This document shows positions 1 to 5,383 of a DNA stretch of 23,069 nucleotides, piece by piece. The position numbers and the translations under genes are program-made. Under the pieces are notes generated by a model, which worked only from the letters and a program-made list of their open reading frames with translations, was not told where the DNA came from and searched no databases. This DNA comes from Clostridiaceae bacterium (GTDB lineage: Bacteria; Bacillota; Clostridia; Oscillospirales; Acutalibacteraceae): positions 1-23,069 of the forward strand of contig JAEDIL010000015.1 in the NCBI GenBank assembly GCA_016292455.1, read 5' to 3'. The first letter of the stretch is position 1. Each line of letters begins with the position of its first letter.

Positions 1-175
1 GCAGGTGAAGCTGAACGTCAACCCGAAGGAGGGGATGTTTGACGCGGTTCTGCTCAGCGAGTTTGACTCGCTTGAAGACGTTGCAAATTATCGCGTTCAC
101 CCCGAGCATAAAAAGATTTCGTCCTATGTTGCCCTCGTCAGAGAGGAAAGGGCAAGCGTAGACTATGAAATGTGA
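1..175 (+). CDS. Dabb (stress-responsive alpha/beta-barrel) domain protein, C-terminal part
   Basis: Only the last 57 or so codons are inside the window; the reading frame begins at base 2 and stops with TGA at 173-175. The visible end contains FDAVLLSEFDSLEDV, then YRVHPEHKKISSYV and a final VREERASVDYEM. The order 'F-D-x-x-L-x-x-E-F-D-S, then Y-x-x-H-P-x-H, then a closing R-x-S-V-D-Y-E' is typical of the C-terminal half of Dabb proteins, small (about 100 residue) dimeric ferredoxin-like barrels. Their biochemical role is mostly unknown; some relatives are stress-induced. The family call rests on motif memory. It ends about 20 bp before the next promoter, so it belongs to an upstream transcription unit. 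Confidence 0.75.
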   Translation, partial: QVKLNVNPKEGMFDAVLLSEFDSLEDVANYRVHPEHKKISSYVALVREERASVDYEM

Positions 176-193
176 CGGTTCAACAAAAAAATA

Positions 194-222
194 TTGACAA
201 ACTTTGTTCATCAATATATAAT
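194..222 (+). promoter_or_regulatory. Sigma-A promoter for the small gene at 271
   Basis: TTGACA at 194-199 and TATAAT at 217-222 are separated by exactly 17 bp, a perfect match to the vegetative consensus. An AT-only inverted repeat (220-226 with 232-238, loop 227-231) begins at the -10 box. Strong expression of the following small gene is inferred. Confidence 0.85.
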
Positions 223-270
223 AAATATGCCATTTATTTCAGTGGTTAGTAATATAGGAGGTAAATCAGA

Positions 271-636
271 ATGAAGAAACTCATTGCTCTTGTTCTTGCG
301 CTTATCATGGCTTTTTCGGCTTGTGTTGTTGCTTCCGCTGCTGACGCAGAGGAACCCGCACCCGAAACCGGAACCACTGTTGTTGCTGAGGAAGAGGAAG
401 GCTTCGATCCCATGGACATTCCTGCGTGGACAATCGGCCCCGGCTTGAAGATTGCAAAGATTTTTGTAAAGCTTGCCAAGGTTGTTTTGAAGCTTGCTCT
501 CATTTTGAAGGCAACCGGTCTTGCAGATTTGCTTCAGTCATTTATTGATAAGACTGAAGGAACTCCGGAAGACACTGCTCCGGAAGATTCTGCTCCGGTA
601 GAAACGCCGGCTGCTCCCGCTGCGGACGCTGCGTAA
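271..636 (+). CDS. Small acidic exported protein with a hydrophobic helix, unknown function
   Basis: This 121-residue product is not a family I recognise. Residues 1-23 form a signal peptide (MKK, then a hydrophobic core ending ASA). A lipobox reading FSAC at 15-18 is possible but poor. Next come an acidic Pro/Glu-rich stretch (about 24-47) and the segment FDPMDIPAWTIGPG. Residues about 59-92 form a long Leu/Val/Lys-rich helix that could insert into or lie on a membrane. The tail repeats PEDTA/PEDSA and is rich in Ala and Pro, like a flexible linker. AGGAGG at 256-261 sits 9 nt before the ATG and fixes the start. The gene is monocistronic, with its own promoter and a terminator at 656-688. 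It is the first of four small genes built alike. A secreted or membrane-active peptide is plausible but unproven. Confidence 0.75.
   Translation: MKKLIALVLALIMAFSACVVASAADAEEPAPETGTTVVAEEEEGFDPMDIPAWTIGPGLKIAKIFVKLAKVVLKLALILKATGLADLLQSFIDKTEGTPEDTAPEDSAPVETPAAPAADAA
563..600 (+). repeat. 15-bp tandem repeat inside the small acidic protein gene
   Basis: Two copies of a 15-bp unit of the form CTCCGGAAGAnnCTG (563-577 and 578-592) are followed by a partial third copy. They encode Pro-Glu-Asp-[Thr/Ser]-Ala repeats in the C-terminal tail, a sign of slippage-driven linker growth. Confidence 0.7.
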
Positions 637-655
637 GTTGAAACTTGAAAAAACG

Positions 656-688
656 GGTCTGTGCTTCGGTGCAGACCTGCTTTTTTTT
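656..688 (+). terminator. Rho-independent terminator after the 271 gene
   Basis: GGTCTG at 656-661 pairs with CAGACC at 672-677; wobble and C-G pairs extend the stem to a TTCG tetraloop at 665-668. A run of eight T follows at 681-688. Confidence 0.85.
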
Positions 689-719
689 AGAAAATTAACA
701 CAAATCGCTGAATTTGTTG

Positions 720-748
720 TTGACTTTTAAAAAAATATTAACTATAAT
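720..748 (+). promoter_or_regulatory. Sigma-A promoter for the cysteine-rich protein gene
   Basis: TTGACT at 720-725 and TATAAT at 743-748 are 17 bp apart. The gene start is 38 bp after the -10, leaving a short leader. Confidence 0.85.
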
Positions 749-786
749 GACAGTACCAGAGTATGTTTCAAAGGAGGAGCATAAAT

Positions 787-1236
787 ATGAAAAAAGCGTT
801 GTCACTGTTTTTAGCGGTTCTTATGATTCTTTCGGTTGTCGCCGTTTCGTTCGGCGCCTTTGCCGCTGATGAAAAGGTCTGCACCTGCGCCGATTGCACC
901 GGAACTCCCAACGGTTGCCATTGCTGCGTATATTGTCCGTATCTTGACACAACATATCTCCTTTCCTGCGCAAAGGATAAGGACGGTCACTTCAAGGGCA
1001 GCTTCTGCTGCGGTGATTGCGACGGAATCTGGCCGTGCGACTGCAACTGCACGTGCTGCAAGGATAAGGACGAAAAACCTTCGGACGATCCTTCTCCCAT
1101 TCTCACTCCGGAACAGCAGAAAGATTTTATCAAGGCTTTCCAGAACGTTCTCAAAAAGGTTTCCGACGTTTTTGATATGATCTTCGACGCAATCTTTGAA
1201 TTCCTCAGACTCGATGAGCTGCTCGGCAGAGCCTGA
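787..1236 (+). CDS. Cysteine-rich exported protein with a C-terminal amphipathic helix
   Basis: A 149-residue product of unknown function. The start is the ATG at 787, not the in-frame ATG at 763, because AGGAGG at 772-777 lies between them. A clear signal peptide covers residues 1-26 (ending FGAFA). Residues about 31-92 contain 16 cysteines in tight clusters: CTCADC, CHCCVYC, CCGDC and CDCNCTCC, interleaved with Asp, Lys and Gly. A Lys/Asp/Pro linker follows. The last 40 residues form helical segments ending in IFEFLRLDELLGRA. The cysteine spacing would suit metal binding or a disulfide-rich extracellular module; I cannot tell which. It is monocistronic, with promoter at 720-748 and terminator at 1255-1284. 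The EFLR element near the end also appears in other products of this window. Confidence 0.8.
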   Translation: MKKALSLFLAVLMILSVVAVSFGAFAADEKVCTCADCTGTPNGCHCCVYCPYLDTTYLLSCAKDKDGHFKGSFCCGDCDGIWPCDCNCTCCKDKDEKPSDDPSPILTPEQQKDFIKAFQNVLKKVSDVFDMIFDAIFEFLRLDELLGRA

Positions 1237-1254
1237 ACAAAAAACCGGACGCTC

Positions 1255-1285
1255 CGGCTGCCCGTTTCGGGCAGCCGTTTTTTTC
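1255..1285 (+). terminator. Rho-independent terminator after the cysteine-rich protein gene
   Basis: CGGCTGCCCG (1255-1264) and CGGGCAGCCG (1268-1277) form a perfect GC-rich stem with a three-base loop (or 9 bp with five bases), followed by seven T at 1278-1284. Confidence 0.92.
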
Positions 1286-1361
1286 AGAAAGCCTGCGTTT
1301 TTCCGCCTGAAACCCGGTTGCTTTAAAAAATCTTAAAAATGAATTTTTTTTGAATTAACTA

Positions 1362-1390
1362 TTGACATATTTTAAAGTGTGGTGTAAAAT
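1362..1390 (+). promoter_or_regulatory. Sigma-A promoter for the 47-residue peptide gene
   Basis: TTGACA (1362-1367) and TAAAAT (1385-1390) are separated by 17 bp. The 16 bp upstream and the sequence after the -10 box closely match the promoter at 1799-1827, so the two look like copies of one regulatory cassette. Confidence 0.88.
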
Positions 1391-1399
1391 ATAGCCAAG

Positions 1400-1422
1400 T
1401 CGGAGGGGAATAAATCCTCTGA
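1400..1422 (+). promoter_or_regulatory. 5'-leader hairpin of the 47-residue peptide gene
   Basis: Bases 1400-1406 pair with 1416-1422 (7 bp with one G-U pair, 9-nt loop). The stem starts 10 nt after the -10 box, so it should lie within a few bases of the mRNA 5' end, where such stems are known to slow decay. The next gene has a hairpin of the same length at the same place. Confidence 0.6.
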
Positions 1423-1454
1423 TTGATTTTTGGGTAATAAGGAGGAAATTCACA

Positions 1455-1598
1455 ATGGCAGACATGATCGTAAAGGTAGCTAACTTCCTTAACGAAAACT
1501 GGAAAGGCTTCGTTGAGCTCGTTGAAAAGATCTGGGCATTCCTTAAGGATACCATTCTCAAGGACGACAGCGTTTTCAGCACCGATGCTAATGCATAA
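1455..1598 (+). CDS. Leaderless amphipathic peptide, 47 residues
   Basis: A short gene reading MADMIVKVANFLNENW, then a helix KGFVELVEKIWAFLK, then a polar tail ending FSTDANA. AGGAGG at 1440-1445 is 9 nt before the ATG, and the gene has its own consensus promoter and a hairpin terminator, so it is very probably expressed. There is no signal peptide. The first 36 residues can form an amphipathic helix with Trp, Phe, Leu and Ile on one face and Lys and Glu on the other; net charge is about -3. Size and helix character recall phenol-soluble modulins, leaderless bacteriocins or small membrane-acting toxins, but no sequence match is recognised, and the acidic charge argues against a classic cationic bacteriocin. 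No transporter or immunity gene is adjacent. Confidence 0.75.
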   Translation: MADMIVKVANFLNENWKGFVELVEKIWAFLKDTILKDDSVFSTDANA

Positions 1599-1611
1599 TT
1601 TTAGCTAATCG

Positions 1612-1634
1612 TTTTAAAATTTGAAATTTTAAAA
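1612..1634 (+). repeat. AT-only perfect inverted repeat after the 47-residue peptide gene
   Basis: Eleven bases (1612-1622) are repeated in inverted form at 1624-1634 around a central G at 1623. It lies 13 bp after the stop codon and before the GC-rich terminator stem. It may be part of the 3' end structure or a binding site. Confidence 0.6.
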
Positions 1635-1639
1635 TGTGG

Positions 1640-1670
1640 GGGCTGCTCTCTGAGCGGCCCTCGTGTTTTG
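1640..1670 (+). terminator. Probable terminator after the 47-residue peptide gene
   Basis: GGGCTGCTC (1640-1648) pairs with GAGCGGCCC (1652-1660), a 9-bp stem with one G-U pair and a three-base loop. The following sequence TCGTGTTTTG is only moderately T-rich, so the terminator may leak. Confidence 0.6.
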
Positions 1671-1798
1671 TCCGCATTTTTTCGCATTCTCCGGAAAAGG
1701 GAATGGTTCCGGATGGTTGCGTCTTTTGGAAGCTGGAGTACATTAACTTTAAAAAAAAATTAAAAGCGTTTAAATATGAAAATTTTTTGAATAAACTG

Positions 1799-1827
1799 TT
1801 GACAAATAAAACCGGTTGGTATATAAT
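1799..1827 (+). promoter_or_regulatory. Sigma-A promoter for the 51-residue peptide gene
   Basis: TTGACA (1799-1804) and TATAAT (1822-1827) are 17 bp apart, a perfect consensus. The 16 bases preceding the -35 box match those at 1346-1361 except for two changes. The TAGCCA element after the -10 box is also shared. Confidence 0.92.
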
Positions 1828-1836
1828 TTAGCCATG

Positions 1837-1856
1837 TTGAAGCTGTAATGCTTCGA
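1837..1856 (+). promoter_or_regulatory. 5'-leader hairpin of the 51-residue peptide gene
   Basis: Bases 1837-1843 pair with 1850-1856 (7 bp including one G-U pair, 6-nt loop). As in the upstream cassette, the stem begins 10 nt after the -10 box, yet its sequence differs, which suggests selection for the structure. Confidence 0.6.
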
Positions 1857-1886
1857 TAAATATAGGGTAATAGGAGGAAATTACAC

Positions 1887-2042
1887 ATGAATCTTAAGGA
1901 AATCGAGAGCTTTGAAGATCTTTGGAAGAAGCTTTGGGAAATCATCTATGCAGTACTTGAATTCTTCAGAGGCGCAGGTAAGGACAACGTTGAAGTTGGT
2001 ACCGAAACTGTAAAGTTTGACAGTGTTAAACCCGTTTATTAA
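1887..2042 (+). CDS. Leaderless amphipathic peptide, 51 residues
   Basis: The product begins MNLKEIESFEDLWKKLWEII, continues YAVLEFFRGAG and ends in a polar tail KPVY. AGGAGG at 1872-1877 precedes the ATG by 9 nt. Residues 1-28 would form a strongly amphipathic helix rich in Trp, Leu, Ile and Phe; the rest is polar and may be disordered. There is no signal peptide. Upstream sequence from before the -35 box through TAGCCA, and again from GGGTAATA to the start codon, is nearly the same as for the 47-residue peptide, while the coding regions align only loosely around the helix. The pair therefore looks like diverged duplicates. The EFFR element also occurs in the first hydrolase tail. Function is unknown; a membrane-active or signalling peptide is possible. 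Confidence 0.78.
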   Translation: MNLKEIESFEDLWKKLWEIIYAVLEFFRGAGKDNVEVGTETVKFDSVKPVY

Positions 2043-2054
2043 TCTTAACAACAA

Positions 2055-2070
2055 TTAAACAATTGTTTAA
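2055..2070 (+). repeat. 16-bp perfect palindrome after the 51-residue peptide gene
   Basis: TTAAACAATTGTTTAA is fully self-complementary. It sits 12 bp after the stop and just before the terminator, the same relative place as the inverted repeat at 1612-1634. Confidence 0.65.
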
Positions 2071-2073
2071 GGG

Positions 2074-2110
2074 AGCAGAAACCGCGGAAGCGGTTTCTGC
2101 TTCTTTTTCT
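2074..2110 (+). terminator. Rho-independent terminator after the 51-residue peptide gene
   Basis: Bases 2074-2085 pair perfectly with 2090-2101 (12 bp) around a GGAA tetraloop, followed by TCTTTTTCTG. Confidence 0.9.
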
Positions 2111-2135
2111 GCCTTTTGCTCAGTCAAATTAACAA

Positions 2136-2178
2136 AACAACCGCGCGTCCCTCGCTTCGGAACACGCGGCCTTTTTTT
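2136..2178. terminator. Probable bidirectional terminator between convergent genes
   Basis: An imperfect GC-rich hairpin (CCGCGCG near 2142 with CACGCGG at 2163-2169, plus an inner TCC/GGA pairing) is followed by seven T at 2172-2178 on the plus strand. On the minus strand it is followed by TTGTTTTGTTAATTT. It could end the minus-strand YbaK-family gene and back up the terminator at 2074. Confidence 0.6.
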
Positions 2179-2653
2179 ATTCTGCCTGCGGCAGTTTGGT
2201 AACATTTATCCATTCCTTGAAGCCTGAATATTTTTCAAGCTCCGGAACGGTCAGTTCAATTGCGCTGTTGCTGCTTCCGCAGGCGGGAAAAACGGTTTCA
2301 AACCTTTTGAGCGATTCATCAAGAAAAACGTCAACGCCCTCGTTCACCGCAAAGGGACAAACTCCGCCGATTGCGTGACCGACCAGTGTTGTGACCTGCT
2401 CGGGGGAGAGCATTTTAGCCTTGGTGTGAAAAAAGTCTTTGAACTTTCTGTTGTCAATTTTTGCGTCGCCTGCGGCAACGATGAGAACGGCCTTTTCGTC
2501 AACGAGGAAAGAGAGTGTTTTTGCAATCCGCTTTCCCTGTGTGTTCAGCGCGGCGGCGGCAAGCTCAACCGTTGCGCTTGAAACGCTGAATTCAAGAATT
2601 CTGTTTTCAATTCCGAGCGTTCTGAAATGCGCCCTGACTTTTTCAATGGACAT
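2177..2653 (-). CDS. ybaK: YbaK/EbsC family aminoacyl-tRNA deacylase
   Basis: This 158-residue cytoplasmic protein fits a single YbaK/ProX-type editing domain, the usual family length. Family members hydrolyse mischarged aminoacyl-tRNA in trans, for example Cys-tRNA(Pro) in the case of YbaK. Diagnostic segments are KTLSFLVDEKAVLIVAAGD (about 45-63), the lysine-containing DNRKFKDFF, the loop VGHAIGGVCPFAV (about 91-103) and VFPACGSSNSAIEL (about 121-134), which form the substrate pocket. The exact substrate of this branch (EbsC/YbaK-like) cannot be read from sequence. An 8-nt gap separates a GGAGG (complement of 2662-2666) from the start. A possible promoter lies at 2696-2724 on the minus strand. 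The gene converges on the small-peptide genes. Confidence 0.88.
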   Translation of the reverse strand: MSIEKVRAHFRTLGIENRILEFSVSSATVELAAAALNTQGKRIAKTLSFLVDEKAVLIVAAGDAKIDNRKFKDFFHTKAKMLSPEQVTTLVGHAIGGVCPFAVNEGVDVFLDESLKRFETVFPACGSSNSAIELTVPELEKYSGFKEWINVTKLPQAE

Positions 2654-2695
2654 ATTTTTAACCTCCGTTTCAGCAAATCCTTTTTCATGCCGCTA

Positions 2696-2724
2696 ATGGT
2701 ATCATAACCGCCTGCGACTGTCAA
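2696..2724 (-). promoter_or_regulatory. Possible promoter of the YbaK-family gene
   Basis: Read on the minus strand, TTGACA (2724-2719) is followed after 17 bp by TACCAT (2701-2696). The -35 is perfect; the -10 matches the consensus only partly. Confidence 0.5.
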
Positions 2725-2841
2725 GCAATGGCAGATTTGAGCATATTTGAAGAAAGAGGAAAAGCTTATTCCGGTTTGAGCGGATTTTTTCGGGTGTTCA
2801 TTTCATACAAAATGTTTTGTCCATTTTCTACCCTTTTGCCG

Positions 2842-2870
2842 TTGCCTTTTTTTTCGCTTTGCGGTAGAAT
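2842..2870 (+). promoter_or_regulatory. Probable promoter of pcrA
   Basis: TTGCCT (2842-2847) and TAGAAT (2865-2870) are 17 bp apart and lie about 50 bp before the pcrA start. There is no clear terminator after pcrA, so this promoter may also serve the two hydrolase genes. Confidence 0.6.
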
Positions 2871-2919
2871 AGGATGATATTACTATGAGTAGCTGTGCCT
2901 ACTTCACCGGGAGTTAAAA

Positions 2920-5334
2920 ATGGCAACAAAGGAATTTTTTGAACTCAGAAAAAAGATAATAGAAAAAGACTTTTCGCAAATGAACGAGATGCAGAAAAAG
3001 GCAATTTTCTGCACCGAGGGGCCGCTCCTCATTCTCGCCGGCGCCGGAAGCGGAAAAACAACGGTAATTGTCAATCGCATTGCGAACCTTGTCAAGTACG
3101 GCAAGGCATGGGCGAGCGAGCAGGTGGAGTTTGAGCCTTCCGCGCGTGATCTTCAATATATGCGCCGCTATCTTAACGGCGAAACCGAGCTGCTTTTTGA
3201 CATTGAGGACCTGCTTTCCGTTGAAAACGCAAGGCCTTGGCAGATTCTTGCAATAACATTCACCAACAAGGCGGCGAATGAGCTGAAAGAACGCCTTGAA
3301 AAGCTTCTCGGAACGGATGCCAACGAAATCTGGGCGAGCACATTCCACGCCTGCTGTGCAAGGATACTTCGCCGTGACGGCGGCGTGCTCGGCTATACGT
3401 CAAGCTTTACAATTTATGACACGGACGATTCAAAGCGGCTTATGAAAGAAATTCAGCGTCAGCTTGATATTAAAGACGCAATTCTTTCCTACAAAACAAT
3501 TCTTTCCGAAATCGGCAAGGCAAAGGATAATCTCGTTTCGCCGCAGGAATACCTGAAACACGCAGGCAAGGACGTCCGGCTTCAAAAAATCGGCATGGCA
3601 TACAAAATGTATCAGGAAGAGCTGAAAAAAGCCGACGCAATGGACTTTGACGATATTATCAATAACACGGTTCTGCTTCTTGAAAATTACAGCGATGTGC
3701 GCGAATATTATCAGCGTAAGTTCAGGTATATTATGGTTGACGAATATCAGGACACCAACCACGCGCAGTTCAGACTTACCGAGCTGCTTGCCGGCGGTTC
3801 AAAAAATATCTGCGTTGTCGGTGATGATGACCAGAGCATATACCGTTTCCGCGGAGCAACCATTGAGAATATCATGAGCTTTGAGCAGCGGTATGAAAAC
3901 GCGAGGACAATCCGCCTTGAACAGAACTACCGCTCGACTCAGACGATTCTTGACGTTGCAAACGAGGTTATTTCAAACAACACTCAGCGAAAGGGAAAGA
4001 ATCTCTGGACGGATAATCCGGCAGGGGATAAGGTCATTGTTGAAACTGCGTATGATGAGCAGGACGAAACCCGTTTTATTACCGACACAATTGAAGAAAA
4101 CGTCAGCAGCAAGCGCTATACCTTTTCCGACCACGCCGTGCTTTACCGCATGAACGCTCAGTCGAACTCAATTGAGCGCGGAATGGTCAGAGCCGGTATT
4201 CCTTACAGAATAATCGGCGGCTTCCGCTTTTACGAGCGCGCCGAAATCAGAGACGCAATTGCTTACCTGACTGTTGTCAACAATCCTAACGACAATATCA
4301 GGCTGCGCAGAATTATCAACGTGCCCAAGCGCGGAATCGGAGAAACAACAATCAACCGCGCCTTTGAAATTGCCAGCGGACTCGGAATCAGCCTTTTTGA
4401 GGTCATTTCCCACGCGGATGAATATGAACAGCTGAAACGCAGCGCAAAAAAGCTGCTTGAATTTTCCGCACTCATAAAGGAATTCAGCGAAAAGGCTGAC
4501 GGAATGCACCTTGACGAGCTTTTCAAGGAGATTATTGAAAGAACTCAGTATCTTTCTTTCATAAAGCTCGACCGTGAAAAGGGTGCAGAACGCCTTGAAA
4601 ACATTTCTGAGCTTATTACCAACCTTGTGACCTATGAGGTGGAAAACGAGGAACCGAGCCTTTCCGGCTTTCTCGAAGAGGTTGCTCTCATGACGGATAT
4701 TGATAATTACAACGCGCAGACCGACGCTGTTGTGATGATGACGCTCCATTCCGCAAAGGGACTGGAATTTCCCGTTGTTTTTATTCCCGGAATGGAGGAG
4801 GGGATTTTTCCCGGTGCGCAGAGCATGTACTCCGCCTCGGAGGTTGAGGAGGAACGAAGGCTTGCCTATGTCGGAATTACCCGCGCAAGGGAAAAGCTTT
4901 GCCTTTCCCACGCAAACATTAGAATGCTGTTCGGCTCAACCTCGCGTAACCTTCCCTCGCGCTTTCTTGCGGAAATTCCCGAAAACCTCACCGAGCGGGT
5001 GGGCAGACAGACCTCCTCGCGTGAGGAATTTTTCAAAGGCTCCGGCGGCTTTTTCGGTTCCGGCTACGGCTCGGATTATTCCGCTTCGCAGGGCGGAAGC
5101 TATTTTGGCAACGGCTTTCTTTCAAACAACCGCCCGGTTGCGCCGGCAAAAAAAAGTCCTTCCGCGCCGTCAGTTTCCTATTCTGTCGGAGATACTGTTC
5201 TGAGCAAGGTTTTCGGTTCAGGAGTTGTTCTCTCGGTCAAAAAAATGGGCAGCGACAGCATGCTTGAAATTGCTTTTGAAAAAGCAGGAACAAAAAAACT
5301 CATGGCGAACTATGCAAAGCTTGAAAAAAAATAA
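2920..5334 (+). CDS. pcrA: ATP-dependent DNA helicase PcrA/UvrD
   Basis: An 804-residue superfamily 1A 3'-5' helicase that unwinds DNA in repair and clears recombinase and stalled transcription complexes. Motifs appear in the expected order: Q-type start NEMQKKAI (22-29), Walker A GAGSGKTT (41-48), motif Ia TFTNKAANELKERL (113-126), Walker B VDEYQDTN (273-280), motif III GDDDQSIYRFRGA (301-313), QNYRST (335-340), MTLHSAKGLEF (607-617) and VGITRAREKL (651-660). The Gly/Ser-rich linker after about 690 leads to a C-terminal Tudor-like domain (about 750-804), which in PcrA contacts RNA polymerase. Residues about 62-105 form a charged insertion between motifs I and Ia that I recall from clostridial homologues. 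GGGAG at 2909-2913 supports the start. The first hydrolase follows after 49 bp. Confidence 0.96.
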   Translation: MATKEFFELRKKIIEKDFSQMNEMQKKAIFCTEGPLLILAGAGSGKTTVIVNRIANLVKYGKAWASEQVEFEPSARDLQYMRRYLNGETELLFDIEDLLSVENARPWQILAITFTNKAANELKERLEKLLGTDANEIWASTFHACCARILRRDGGVLGYTSSFTIYDTDDSKRLMKEIQRQLDIKDAILSYKTILSEIGKAKDNLVSPQEYLKHAGKDVRLQKIGMAYKMYQEELKKADAMDFDDIINNTVLLLENYSDVREYYQRKFRYIMVDEYQDTNHAQFRLTELLAGGSKNICVVGDDDQSIYRFRGATIENIMSFEQRYENARTIRLEQNYRSTQTILDVANEVISNNTQRKGKNLWTDNPAGDKVIVETAYDEQDETRFITDTIEENVSSKRYTFSDHAVLYRMNAQSNSIERGMVRAGIPYRIIGGFRFYERAEIRDAIAYLTVVNNPNDNIRLRRIINVPKRGIGETTINRAFEIASGLGISLFEVISHADEYEQLKRSAKKLLEFSALIKEFSEKADGMHLDELFKEIIERTQYLSFIKLDREKGAERLENISELITNLVTYEVENEEPSLSGFLEEVALMTDIDNYNAQTDAVVMMTLHSAKGLEFPVVFIPGMEEGIFPGAQSMYSASEVEEERRLAYVGITRAREKLCLSHANIRMLFGSTSRNLPSRFLAEIPENLTERVGRQTSSREEFFKGSGGFFGSGYGSDYSASQGGSYFGNGFLSNNRPVAPAKKSPSAPSVSYSVGDTVLSKVFGSGVVLSVKKMGSDSMLEIAFEKAGTKKLMANYAKLEKK

Positions 5335-5383
5335 GAGCTGTGTGCTCTTTGATATATTGATGAAAAGAGAAAGGAAAAATACC

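Noticed and set aside
1634..1831. Reading frame of 65 codons between the two peptide genes
   Set aside because: It overlaps the terminator and the next promoter and has no Shine-Dalgarno.
1455..2042. Classic bacteriocin locus
   Set aside because: The peptides are acidic, have no double-glycine leader, and no ABC transporter, immunity or modification gene is present.
4168..4911. Minus-strand reading frame of 247 codons inside pcrA
   Set aside because: It is opposite helicase motifs and has no recognisable content.
5225..5383. Upstream extension of the first hydrolase into pcrA
   Set aside because: It would place 53 non-signal residues before a good signal peptide and overlap pcrA by over 100 bp.
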